Assembly: GCF_029637605.1 (NCBI RefSeq)
Contig: NZ_CP121261.1
Coordinates: 3,782,001-3,846,000, forward strand
DNA: 64,000 nt
DNA from: Achromobacter spanius
Lineage (GTDB): Bacteria > Pseudomonadota > Gammaproteobacteria > Burkholderiales > Burkholderiaceae_B
Reading direction: 5' to 3'
Part shown: positions 36,788-44,953 of the stretch, piece by piece
Layout: each line of letters starts with the position of its first letter
Position numbering within the stretch: the first letter of the stretch is position 1
Made by a program: the position numbers and the translations under genes
Notes under the pieces: model-generated
The model's input: only the letters and a program-made list of their open reading frames with translations
Told to the model about the DNA's origin: nothing
Databases searched by the model: none

Positions 36788-37536
36788 GCCACGACATCCT
36801 GACCCTGACCGATGTGCGCAAGTCCTTTGGCCAAGCGGAAATAATCCGAGGCGTGAACCTGGCCGTCGAAGCCGGAGAACGCCATGCGGTCATCGGCCCC
36901 AACGGCGCGGGCAAGTCCACGCTGTTCCATTTGATGTCAGGCTCGTTCGCACCCACCTCGGGCGACATCAGCCTGCGCTCGCAATCCATCGGCGGCCTGA
37001 CGCCCGAAGCCATCAACCGGCTGGGCCTGGCGCGTTCGTTCCAGATCACCAATGTGTTCCCGCGCCTGTCCGTCCGTGAAAACCTGCGCCTGGCGGTGCA
37101 GCGCATGCACGGGCTGGTCTACAACTTCTGGCGCCCCATCGCACGCAACCGCGCGGTGAATGAAGACGTGGACAGCCTGCTGGAAAAAGTGCGCCTGACG
37201 GACAAGCAACACACCGCCGCGGGCGACCTGAATTATTCCGAACAGCGCTCGCTGGAAATCGGCATGACGCTGGCCTCGCGCCCCAAGGTCATCCTGCTGG
37301 ATGAACCCATGGCCGGCATGTCGCAGCACGAAGTCGATTACACGGTGGAACTGATCAAGGACGTGACGCGCGACTGCACCTTGTTGATCGTTGAACACGA
37401 CATGCAGGTGGTGTTTTCGTTGGCCGATCGCATCAGCGTGCTGGTGTACGGCGAGATCCTGGCCACCGGCACGCCCGCCGACATCCGTGGCGACGCCCGC
37501 GTGCGCGAAGCCTACCTGGGAGAGGAAACGGTATGA
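36784..37536 (+). CDS. livG: Liv-type ABC ATPase (LivG)
   Basis: 250-aa ATP-binding protein. Walker A GPNGAGKST (about residues 38-46), Walker B VILLDEPMAGM (about 166-176), H-loop in LIVEHDMQVVF. The signature is NYSEQRSLEIGM, a usual LivG variant (LSxGxQ weakened). Start at 36784 overlaps the livM stop, and its own stop overlaps livF (ATGA). Confidence 0.92.
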   Translation: MSHDILTLTDVRKSFGQAEIIRGVNLAVEAGERHAVIGPNGAGKSTLFHLMSGSFAPTSGDISLRSQSIGGLTPEAINRLGLARSFQITNVFPRLSVRENLRLAVQRMHGLVYNFWRPIARNRAVNEDVDSLLEKVRLTDKQHTAAGDLNYSEQRSLEIGMTLASRPKVILLDEPMAGMSQHEVDYTVELIKDVTRDCTLLIVEHDMQVVFSLADRISVLVYGEILATGTPADIRGDARVREAYLGEETV

Positions 37537-38288
37537 GTATTTACCCAACAGCGCACCCCACCCCGCACCCAACCCCGCCGTCGCCCCTGCTCAGCCTGCA
37601 AGGCGTGCATGCGCACTACGGCAAGAGCCACATCCTGCACGGCATCGACCTGTCCATCGGACGCGGCGAAGTCGTCAGCCTGCTGGGCCGCAACGGCGCG
37701 GGCCGCTCCACCACTCTGAAGAGCATCATGGGCCTGGTGGATGTGACCGGCGGCCGCATCGCCATTGAAGGGCGCGACATCACCAACAAGCGCCCCTTTG
37801 AAATCGCGCGCGCCGGGCTGGGCTTTGTGCCGGAAGAACGCGAGGTCTTCGCCAACCTGACCGTGGACGAAAACCTGCGCATGGGCGAACAGCCCAAGCG
37901 CGACGACGCGCCCCACTGGACCGCTGCGCAGATGTTCGACTACTTCCCGCGCCTGAAGGAACGCAGCAACACGCGCGCGGGCAACCTGTCGGGCGGCGAA
38001 CAGCAGATGCTGACCATGTGCCGTTCGCTGCTGGGCAACCCCAAGCTGATGCTGATCGACGAACCCACCGAAGGGCTGGCGCCGAAGATCGTGGAAGTGA
38101 TCGCCGACGTGATCCGCGATATCCACCAGCGAGGCGTGTCGGTCGTGCTGGTGGAACAGAAGCTGACGATCGCGCTGAAAGTGTCGACGCGCGTCAGCGT
38201 CATGGGCCACGGCCGCATCGTGTTCGAAGGACCGCCCGCGCAGTTGCATGAGCGCCAGGACGTCGTCCAGGAATGGCTGGCGGTCTGA
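37533..38288 (+). CDS. livF: Liv-type ABC ATPase (LivF), Walker A Lys to Arg
   Basis: 251-aa second ATPase with an N-terminal Pro/His-rich leader of about 20 residues. Walker A reads GRNGAGRST (about residues 54-62): the catalytic Lys is replaced by Arg, coded CGC. Signature NLSGGEQQM (about 150), Walker B LMLIDEPTEGLAP (about 171-183) and the H-loop position is VLVEQKLTIAL. Otherwise a normal LivF. The partner LivG keeps its Lys, so the pair may have one weak site. Confidence 0.9.
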   Translation: MSIYPTAHPTPHPTPPSPLLSLQGVHAHYGKSHILHGIDLSIGRGEVVSLLGRNGAGRSTTLKSIMGLVDVTGGRIAIEGRDITNKRPFEIARAGLGFVPEEREVFANLTVDENLRMGEQPKRDDAPHWTAAQMFDYFPRLKERSNTRAGNLSGGEQQMLTMCRSLLGNPKLMLIDEPTEGLAPKIVEVIADVIRDIHQRGVSVVLVEQKLTIALKVSTRVSVMGHGRIVFEGPPAQLHERQDVVQEWLAV

Positions 38289-38325
38289 CCGCCAGCATTG
38301 CGCAAATCCTCTACAGGCACCTATC

Positions 38326-39129
38326 TTGGACCACACTCCCTTGGACCACACCACAGAAGTCATCCACAGCGAGCTGCGCGGCCAAAGCGTCGTCATTACC
38401 GGCGGCGCCAAGGGCATCGGCTTTTCCACGGCGCAGGCCTTCTTGCGCCAGGGCGCGCGCGTGGCCTTGCTGGACATGGACGCCGCCGCACTGGACGCCG
38501 CCGTGGCGGAACTGACAGCGGCGGGCGGCGACGCCATGGCCGTGCAGGCGTCCGTGACTGACGCCGACGCGGTCGAGCGCGCGTTCGCCCAGGTCGAACA
38601 AGCCTGGGGCCGCATCGACGTATTGGTCAACAACGCCGGTATTTCCGCCAACAAACCCACGCTGGAAGTCACCGTCGACGAATGGCGCCGCGCCGTCGAC
38701 ATCAACCTGACGGGCGTGTTTCTTTGCGCGCAGGCGGCCGGCCGCCGCATGGTGCCGGCCGGCTCGGGCTGCATCATCAACCTGGCCTCGATGTACGGCG
38801 TGGTGGCCGCGCCCGACCGCGCCGCCTACTGCGCCACCAAGGGCGCCGTCGTGCTCTTGACCGAAACGCTGGCGGTGGAATGGGGCCCGATGGGGGTGCG
38901 CGTGAATGCGCTGGCGCCCGGCTACGTGGAAACCGACCTGGTGCGCGACCTGGCCGCGCGCGGCCGTCTTGACCCCGAACGTCTCAAGCAGCGCACGCCC
39001 CTGCGGCGCATGGCGCAGCCGGCCGAAATGGCCGACCTGGCGGTATTCCTGGCATCGCGCCAGGCCGCCTACATCACCGGACACACCCTGGTGGCCGATG
39101 GCGGCTGGAGCCGCTACAGCTACCTTTAA
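38326..39129 (+). CDS. Short-chain dehydrogenase/reductase
   Basis: About 267 aa, classical SDR. Cofactor motif VVITGGAKGIGFSTAQAF (about residues 22-39), NNAGISANKP (about 104), catalytic YCATKGAVVLLTE (about 168) and TGHTLVADGGWSRY at the end. No ATG suits the start; TTG codons at 38326 and 38341 are the candidates, and the in-frame ATG at 38248 would overlap livF. Lies between the transporter and the 2-oxoacid dehydrogenase, so it may make the 2-oxo acid from the imported hydroxy compound. Confidence 0.83.
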   Translation: MDHTPLDHTTEVIHSELRGQSVVITGGAKGIGFSTAQAFLRQGARVALLDMDAAALDAAVAELTAAGGDAMAVQASVTDADAVERAFAQVEQAWGRIDVLVNNAGISANKPTLEVTVDEWRRAVDINLTGVFLCAQAAGRRMVPAGSGCIINLASMYGVVAAPDRAAYCATKGAVVLLTETLAVEWGPMGVRVNALAPGYVETDLVRDLAARGRLDPERLKQRTPLRRMAQPAEMADLAVFLASRQAAYITGHTLVADGGWSRYSYL

Positions 39130-39165
39130 TCGTACTGACGCAAAAAACATTCTGGAGACACACTC

Positions 39166-41349
39166 ATGGCCACCTACCAACCGCTTGAGCCCCAGGCGCC
39201 CTGGCGGCAACTGACGGTCGACGCGGGCGACTGGCAGCAGGCGGACCCCGCCCTGCTCGGCACCATGCTGACCCAACTGCACTGGATACGCGCCTTCGAA
39301 GAGGCCGTGCTGGACCTGGCCGCCGAAGGCCTGGTGCACGGCCCCGCGCACTCGTCCGTGGGCCAGGAAGGCGGCGCGGTCGGTTCCGTGCTGGCGCTGG
39401 GCGCGGGCGACCAGATCAACGGCTCGCATCGTGGGCACCACCAGTTCCTGGCCAAGGCGCTGCAACACGTCGCCCCGCTGGGCCTGGACCCGCGCAACCC
39501 GCTCAGCCCCGCCATTGACGAGGTGCTGCAAAAGACACTGGCCGAGATCATGGGCCTGGCGCAAGGGTTTTGCCGGGGCCGTGGGGGCAGCATGCACTTG
39601 CGCTGGCTGGAAGCGGGTGCGCTGGGCACCAACGCCATCGTGGGCGGCGGCGTGCCGCTGGCGGCGGGCGCGGGTTGGGCGCACAAGCACGCGGGCACCG
39701 ACCGCGTGGCCGTCACCTACTTCGGCGACGGCGCGGTGAACATCGGGTCCGTGCTGGAAACGATGAACCTGACCGCCGCGTGGAAAACGCCGCTGTGCTT
39801 CTTCATCGAAAACAACCGCTACGCCGTGTCCACCACGGTGGAAGAGTCCACCGCCGAACCGCGCCTGTCCGCGCGCGGCCTGGCCTTCAACATTCCGTCG
39901 TGGAAAGTCGACGGCATGGACCCGCTGGCCGTGCATCTGGCCATGTCCGAAGCCGTGGCGCACATGCGCGCGGGCAATGGTCCGACCATCGTGGAAGTGG
40001 ACGTCTACCGCTTCTTCCACCAGAACGGCCCGTTTCCCGGCAGCGCCTTTGGCTACCGCACGAAGGACGAAGAAGCGCAATGGCGCCGCCGCGATCCGCT
40101 GGACAAGATCGCCAATGAAATGATTGGCCGCCAACTGATCACGCAAGCGGAAGTCGACGCGCTGCGCCAACGCTGCAAGGACGTCATGAAAGACGTGTGC
40201 GGCCGCCTGACCGAAGCGGCTGACGGCGGCAAGCGCCGCGTGCGCGCCGACCTCTGGCCGCGCCCTGACTTTCGCGACGTGGGCCTGCGCAGCGATGCTT
40301 CCGAGCTGGCCGGCCTGCGCTACCAGGACGCCGACGACTACACGGGCGCCAAGGTCGAACGCAAGTTCGTCGATGCCGTGGCCGACGTGCTGGACCGCCG
40401 CATGGAAACCGATGCCGGCGTCATCGTGCTGGGCGAAGACGTGCATCGCTTGAAGGGCGGTACCAACGGCGCCACGCGCGGCCTGAAGGACAAGTACCCG
40501 GACCGCGTGCTGGGCACCCCCATTTCTGAAAACGCCTTCGCCGGCTTGGGCGGCGGCCTGGCGATGGACGGGCGCTACAAGCCCATCGTTGAATTCATGT
40601 ATCCCGACTTCATGTGGGTGGCGGCCGACCAGATCTTCAACCAGATCGGCAAGGCCCGCCACATGTTCGGCGGCGACATCGACGTGCCTTTCGTGCTGCG
40701 CACCAAGGTTGCGATGGGCACGGGCTACGGCTCGCAGCATTCGATGGACCCGGCCGGCATCTTCGCCACCGCGCCGGGATGGCGCATCGTGGCACCGTCC
40801 ACGCCTTACGACTATGTGGGCCTGATGAACACCGCGCTGGCCTCCAAGGACCCGGTGCTGGTGATCGAACACGTGGACTTGTATGCCTCGTCGGGCGACG
40901 TGGCCGACGGTGACCTGGACTACGCCATTCCCTTTGGCCGCGCCCGCGTGCGCCGCGAGGGCGGCAAGGTCACCATCCTGACCTACCTGTCGATGGTCAG
41001 CCGCGCGCTCAAGGCGGCCGAGGAAGCGGGCGTGGACGCCGAGGTGATCGACCTGCGCACGCTGGACCGCGCAAGCCTGGACTGGGACACCATCGGCGCC
41101 AGCATCCAGAAGACCAACAACGTGCTGATCGTGGAGCAAGGCGCGCGCGGCACGTCCTACGGCGCGATGCTGTCCGACGAGATCCAGCGCCGCTACTTTG
41201 ATTGGCTGGATCAGCCGATCAAGCGCGTCACCGGCGGCGAAGCCTCGCCCAGCATCTCGAAGGTGCTGGAACGCGCGGCGTTCGCCGACACCGAGGAAGT
41301 GCTGGCGGGCCTGGCCGACGTGCTGGCCGATCTGGGAGAACAGGCATGA
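39166..41349 (+). CDS. 2-oxoacid dehydrogenase E1, alpha and beta fused
   Basis: 727-aa thiamine-diphosphate E1. Residues about 30-345 are the alpha part (HSSVGQEGGAVGSVLALGAG; ThDP motif from GDGAVNIGSV at about 187 to IENNRYAVST). About 390-720 are the beta part (EDVHRLKGGTNGATRGL, PISENAFAGLGGGLAMDG, and VIEHVDLYASSGD). Such a fusion occurs in some branched-chain or acetoin-type complexes. Followed by VOC, E2 and E3 genes, so it belongs to a complete complex. The oxo acid is unknown. Confidence 0.88.
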   Translation: MATYQPLEPQAPWRQLTVDAGDWQQADPALLGTMLTQLHWIRAFEEAVLDLAAEGLVHGPAHSSVGQEGGAVGSVLALGAGDQINGSHRGHHQFLAKALQHVAPLGLDPRNPLSPAIDEVLQKTLAEIMGLAQGFCRGRGGSMHLRWLEAGALGTNAIVGGGVPLAAGAGWAHKHAGTDRVAVTYFGDGAVNIGSVLETMNLTAAWKTPLCFFIENNRYAVSTTVEESTAEPRLSARGLAFNIPSWKVDGMDPLAVHLAMSEAVAHMRAGNGPTIVEVDVYRFFHQNGPFPGSAFGYRTKDEEAQWRRRDPLDKIANEMIGRQLITQAEVDALRQRCKDVMKDVCGRLTEAADGGKRRVRADLWPRPDFRDVGLRSDASELAGLRYQDADDYTGAKVERKFVDAVADVLDRRMETDAGVIVLGEDVHRLKGGTNGATRGLKDKYPDRVLGTPISENAFAGLGGGLAMDGRYKPIVEFMYPDFMWVAADQIFNQIGKARHMFGGDIDVPFVLRTKVAMGTGYGSQHSMDPAGIFATAPGWRIVAPSTPYDYVGLMNTALASKDPVLVIEHVDLYASSGDVADGDLDYAIPFGRARVRREGGKVTILTYLSMVSRALKAAEEAGVDAEVIDLRTLDRASLDWDTIGASIQKTNNVLIVEQGARGTSYGAMLSDEIQRRYFDWLDQPIKRVTGGEASPSISKVLERAAFADTEEVLAGLADVLADLGEQA

Positions 41350-41834
41350 GCGCGCTGCACATGACCGTGCCGATGGAAGTCGGCATCTGCTGCCAGGACC
41401 TGGACGCGCTGCTGGCGTTCTACACGGACGTCGTCGGCCTGACGCTGGTGAATCGCGTGAGCGTGCCGGCCGACAAGGCGCGCGCCACCGGCCTGACCGT
41501 GCACGGCTACGACGTGGCGCGCTTGCAGACGCCTTACGGCGAACGCATCAAGCTGCTGCAACCCAGCGTGGCGCCTGAGGCCGCCGTGCGCGGCGCGGCC
41601 ATCCTGGACCGCCAGGGCGCCACCTACCTGACCTTCATCGTGCGTGACCTGGCCGGCGTGGTGCGCGGCCTGCAAGCGCGCGGCGTGGTGTTCGACAGCG
41701 CGCCCGCGCCGATGGAAGTGCGGCCCGGCACCTGGCTGGCGTTCTTCCGCGACCCCGAAGGCAACGTGCTGGAGCTGGTCGAATACGACGACCCCGCCGC
41801 CTACCGGCCCGACCTGGCCGCCGCCGCTCACTAG
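41346..41834 (+). CDS. VOC/glyoxalase-fold protein
   Basis: 162-aa vicinal-oxygen-chelate protein. MEVGICCQDLDALLAFYTDV opens the first beta-alpha-beta-beta-beta unit (about residues 10-29); FRDPEGNVLELVEYDDPAAY near the end has the Glu metal-ligand position. ATGA overlap with the E1 stop. Its place between E1 and E2 suggests an isomerase, epimerase or lyase acting on the pathway's intermediate; the reaction is not visible. Confidence 0.8.
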   Translation: MSALHMTVPMEVGICCQDLDALLAFYTDVVGLTLVNRVSVPADKARATGLTVHGYDVARLQTPYGERIKLLQPSVAPEAAVRGAAILDRQGATYLTFIVRDLAGVVRGLQARGVVFDSAPAPMEVRPGTWLAFFRDPEGNVLELVEYDDPAAYRPDLAAAAH

Positions 41835-41844
41835 GACGAATATC

Positions 41845-43185
41845 GTGGCTCACTTAATCAAGCTCCCTTCAATTGCCGCCGATACGTCGGACGGCAACCT
41901 GCATCAGTGGCTCAAGAAAGAAGGCGACCCGGTTGCCGTCGGCGACGCGCTGGCGGAAATCGAAACCGAAAAGGCCATTGTCGAAATCAACGCCGAACAC
42001 GCGGGCGTGCTGGGCCGCATCGTGGTCCCGGCCGGCGCGGCATCGGTGCCGATCAATACGGTGATCGGTGTGTTGCTGGCCGAGGGTGATGATGCATCGG
42101 TCATTGATCGCTTGCTGGCGGAACATGGCGGGGCGGCGGTGGTTGGCTCGTCGGGCAGCACGGCACCCGGAGTTGCGGCGTCGGCTGCCGCAACGTCGCC
42201 TGCCGCAGGATCGCCTGCCGCAGGATCGCCCGCCGCAGGATCGCCTGCCGCAGGATCGCCCGCCGCGCCCGACCTATCCGCGTCTGGCATTGCCCCTGCC
42301 TCCAACGCTCCCGTCCCCGGTGAACGCCTGTTCGCCAGCCCCTTGGCACGCCGGCTGGCCGCGCAGTGGCATGTGAACTTGCTCGGCGTGACAGGCACCG
42401 GCCCGCATGGCCGCATCGTGCGCCGCGATGTCGAATCCGCGCGCGACCGTGCGCCCAACGCCGCCGCAGCGGCCGCCACCACCCTGCCCTCGTCGAACCG
42501 CCCCGCCGCCCGCCGCGTGCCGCACACCGGCATGCGCCGCGCCATCGCCCGCCGCCTGACCGAGAGCAAGCAGAACGTGCCGCATTTCTACCTGTCGGTG
42601 GACTGCAAGATGGACGCACTGCTGGCGCTGCGAGCGCAAGCCAATCATGGCGGCGCGGTGAAGCTGTCGGTCAACGACTTCATCGTGCGCGCCGCCGCGC
42701 TGGCGCTGCGCGAAGTGCCTGAAGTGAATGTCAGTTGGCATGACGACGCCATCGAATACCACGCGGGCGCCGACATCTCGGTGGCGGTGGCCACCGACGG
42801 CGGCCTGGTCACGCCCATCGTGCGCGATGCCGACGTGAAGCCACTGTCCGCCATCGCTGCCGAAATCGTCGAGCTGGCCGGCCGCGCCAAGATCAACCGC
42901 TTGAAGCCCGAGGAATTCACGGGCGGCTCGTTGACCGTCAGCAACCTGGGCATGTACGGCATCACCCAGTTCGCCGCCATCATCAACCCGCCGCAGGCCG
43001 CCATCCTGGCCGTGGGCGCTGCCGAACGCCGACCTGTCGTGAGCGAGAACGGTGAATTGGTGGCAGCTACCGTCATGACGGTGACCCTGTCAGCCGACCA
43101 CCGCGCGGTGGACGGCGCAGTCGGCGCGCGCTGGCTGGCGGCCTTTCGCACGTTGATCGAAAACCCCGTGCGGATTTTGCTGTGA
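41845..43185 (+). CDS. 2-oxoacid dehydrogenase E2 (lipoyl acyltransferase)
   Basis: 446 aa from a GTG start at 41845 (AGGACGAATATC upstream). Lipoyl domain about residues 1-80 with the lipoyl Lys in EIETEKAIVEI; an Ala/Ser/Pro linker with a five-fold 15-bp repeat; E3-binding domain with SPLARRLAAQWHVN and GTGPHGRIVRRDVE; catalytic domain ending in the active-site HRAVDG (about residue 419). The last codons and stop (CGGATTTTGCTGTGA) are repeated downstream in modified form. Confidence 0.9.
   Translation: MAHLIKLPSIAADTSDGNLHQWLKKEGDPVAVGDALAEIETEKAIVEINAEHAGVLGRIVVPAGAASVPINTVIGVLLAEGDDASVIDRLLAEHGGAAVVGSSGSTAPGVAASAAATSPAAGSPAAGSPAAGSPAAGSPAAPDLSASGIAPASNAPVPGERLFASPLARRLAAQWHVNLLGVTGTGPHGRIVRRDVESARDRAPNAAAAAATTLPSSNRPAARRVPHTGMRRAIARRLTESKQNVPHFYLSVDCKMDALLALRAQANHGGAVKLSVNDFIVRAAALALREVPEVNVSWHDDAIEYHAGADISVAVATDGGLVTPIVRDADVKPLSAIAAEIVELAGRAKINRLKPEEFTGGSLTVSNLGMYGITQFAAIINPPQAAILAVGAAERRPVVSENGELVAATVMTVTLSADHRAVDGAVGARWLAAFRTLIENPVRILL
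42196..42270 (+). repeat. 15-bp in-frame repeat in the E2 linker, 5 copies
   Basis: Units TCGCCTGCCGCAGGA or TCGCCCGCCGCAGGA at 42196, 42211, 42226, 42241 and 42256. They code a repeated SPAAG, which suits a flexible linker. Confidence 0.92.
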
Positions 43186-43318
43186 GCCAGGCGATGACCA
43201 AGACTGATGCGGATGTTGCTGCGAGGCTCGGGATGACGAAGACCGATGCGGGGTTTGCTGTGCAGCCCGCGATGACGAAGACTGATGCGTTTTGTTTGCT
43301 GCGAGGCCCGCAATGACG
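43171..43318 (+). repeat. 39-bp repeat over the E2 stop / E3 start junction
   Basis: Units of the form TTTGCTG..GAGGC.CG followed by ATGACGAAGACTGATGCG. ATG triplets at 43194, 43233, 43272 and 43313 (spacing 39, 39, 41). The first unit is the end of the E2 gene, the last is the start of the E3 gene. Confidence 0.88.
43194..43316 (+). CDS. Possible 40-codon leader reading frame of repeats
   Basis: Runs from ATG 43194 to TGA 43314-43316, overlapping the E3 start codon in the form AATGACG. The peptide has MTKTDA at residues 1, 14 and 27 (13-codon period). It starts 8 bp after the E2 stop; AGG lies upstream. Because the stop overlaps the next start, it could couple E3 translation to E2. It may equally be an untranslated by-product of the repeat. 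Not a known family. Confidence 0.35.
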   Translation: MTKTDADVAARLGMTKTDAGFAVQPAMTKTDAFCLLRGPQ

Positions 43319-44782
43319 AAGACCGAGTTTGACCTGATCGTCGTGGGCGGCGGCCCTGGCGGCTACGTGGCCGCCATCCGCGCCGCGCAGTTGGGCATGT
43401 CGGTGGCGCTGGTGGAACGCGCCGAGCTGGGCGGCATCTGCCTGAACTGGGGCTGCATTCCCACCAAGGCGCTGCTGCACAGCGCGACGGTACTGCGCGC
43501 CTGCCAGGAAGCCTCGCACTACGGCGTGGCAGGTTCCAGCGAGGCGCGCCCCGACCTTGGCGCCATGGTGGCGCGGTCACGCAAGGTGGCGGGCCGACTG
43601 GGCCAGGGCGTTGCACACCTGATGAAGAAGAACGGCGTGACGGTGTTCGCGGCCACGGCAAAGTTGGCGGGTGCGGGCAAGCTGTCGCTCGACAATGGCA
43701 CGACGCTGTCGACCAAACTGGCGCTCGACAAGGGCACAACACCGACAAGCAAACTGGCGCTAGACAACTGCACCACGCTGACGGCCAAGCACATCATTCT
43801 GGCGACGGGCGCGCGCGCCCGCGAACTGCCCGCCTTGCCGGTGGGCGAACGCATCTGGACCTATCGCCAGGCCTTGATGCCCACCGAAATTCCGAAGACC
43901 TTGCTGGTGGTGGGTGCGGGCGCCATCGGCGCGGAGTTCGCCAGCTTCTACCGCGCCATCGGGTCCAACGTGACGCTGATCGACATGACACCCGAAATCC
44001 TGCCGCAGGAAGATGCGGAAATCTCGCAGTTGGCACGCAAGGCGTTTGAGAAGCAAGGCATCCGCGTCATGACGCAATGCGCCGTCACCACGTCTGCGTT
44101 GACCGACACGGGCGTGAAGGTGACGTTGGAACAGCAAGGCAAGAAGACAGACCTGGAGGTAGACCGCGTCATCGTCGCGGCAGGCATCGTGGGGAATGTG
44201 GAAAACCTGGGGTTGGAGCAAACGCGTGTGAAGGTCGAAAAAACCCACATCGTCACCGACGGTTTATGCCGCACGGACGAGCCGGGCATCTACGCTATCG
44301 GCGACGTGGCCGGCGCACCCTGGCTGGCCCACAAGGCCAGCCACGAAGCCGTGCTGTGCGTTGAAGCCATTGCCGGCAAAGCCGTCCACGCCATCGACCC
44401 CCTGCGCATTCCCGCCTGCACGTATTCGTATCCGCAAGTGGCCAGCATCGGCATGACGGAAGCCCGTGCGCGCGAACACGCGAAGGCGCACGGCGGCGAC
44501 ATCCGCGTCGGCAAATTCAGCTTCGCGGGCAACGGCAAGGCCATCGCCATGGGCGAAGACCAGGGCCTGGTGAAGACGGTGTTCGATGCAAAATCAGGAG
44601 AGTTGCTGGGCGCCCACATCATTCACCCGGAAGCGTCAGAGCTGATCACGGGCTACGGCGTGGCAACCTCACTGGAAGCCACCGAGGAAGATCTGATGCA
44701 CACCGTCTTCGCGCACCCCACCTTGTCGGAAACACTGCATGAATCGGTGTTGAGCGCCTTTGGGCGGGCGTTGCATGGGTAA
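43313..44782 (+). CDS. lpdA: Dihydrolipoyl dehydrogenase (E3)
   Basis: 489-aa FAD protein that reoxidises the lipoyl groups of E2. FAD motif VVGGGPGGYVAAIRAAQLG (about residues 10-28), redox disulfide in GGICLNWGCIPTKALL (about 40-55), NAD motif VVGAGAIGAEFASFY (about 200), and catalytic His-Glu in HTVFAHPTLSETLHE near the C-terminus. Start at 43313 after GAGG. An insertion of three 12-residue repeats (about residues 124-159) lies where the family has a short loop. Last gene of the island. Confidence 0.92.
   Translation: MTKTEFDLIVVGGGPGGYVAAIRAAQLGMSVALVERAELGGICLNWGCIPTKALLHSATVLRACQEASHYGVAGSSEARPDLGAMVARSRKVAGRLGQGVAHLMKKNGVTVFAATAKLAGAGKLSLDNGTTLSTKLALDKGTTPTSKLALDNCTTLTAKHIILATGARARELPALPVGERIWTYRQALMPTEIPKTLLVVGAGAIGAEFASFYRAIGSNVTLIDMTPEILPQEDAEISQLARKAFEKQGIRVMTQCAVTTSALTDTGVKVTLEQQGKKTDLEVDRVIVAAGIVGNVENLGLEQTRVKVEKTHIVTDGLCRTDEPGIYAIGDVAGAPWLAHKASHEAVLCVEAIAGKAVHAIDPLRIPACTYSYPQVASIGMTEARAREHAKAHGGDIRVGKFSFAGNGKAIAMGEDQGLVKTVFDAKSGELLGAHIIHPEASELITGYGVATSLEATEEDLMHTVFAHPTLSETLHESVLSAFGRALHG
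43682..43789 (+). repeat. 36-bp in-frame repeat inside E3, 3 copies
   Basis: Units begin CTGTCGCTCGAC (43682), CTGGCGCTCGAC (43718), CTGGCGCTAGAC (43754). Each codes L-S/A-L-D-N/K-G/C-T-T-x-x-x-K. In frame; lies in the loop between the first FAD half and the ATG motif. Confidence 0.85.
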
Positions 44783-44789
44783 GATCGCC

Positions 44790-44856
44790 TGATGGGTTCC
44801 GCGCGATCATCACTAGCTCATCGGTGACGTACAGCGCGCGCTTCACCCATCCTACG
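44790..44856 (+). repeat. Palindromic element, copy I
   Basis: TGATGGGTTCCGCGCGA to ACCCATCCTACG, starting 7 bp after the E3 stop codon. Confidence 0.85.
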
Positions 44857-44890
44857 TGGACCGGTCCACGTAAAATGACCGGTCCACGTA
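44853..44890. repeat. Perfect 20-bp palindrome between copies I and J
   Basis: TACGTGGACCGGTCCACGTA (44853-44872) is its own reverse complement; its right half GACCGGTCCACGTA is repeated at 44877-44890. It joins the right ends of the two facing elements. Confidence 0.85.
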
Positions 44891-44953
44891 GGATGGGTGA
44901 AGCGCGACATCACCGCCAATAGCAAGCAAACATCCATCGCGCGAAACCCATCA
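44888..44953 (-). repeat. Palindromic element, copy J
   Basis: GTAGGATGGGT to AAACCCATCA. Its last three bases (44951-44953) are the stop codon TGA of the minus-strand LysR gene. Confidence 0.85.

Noticed and set aside
38311..41139. Very long minus-strand frame opposite the E1 gene
   Set aside because: It lies antisense to a gene with clear ThDP motifs, has no recognisable domain and His/Arg/Gly-rich codon use, as expected from the complement of GC-rich codons. Similar antisense frames over axyB and aapP were rejected for the same reason.
43073..43519. Minus-strand frame across the 39-bp repeats
   Set aside because: Repeats read as similar peptides in any open frame; it overlaps the E2 end and E3 start, which are certain genes.
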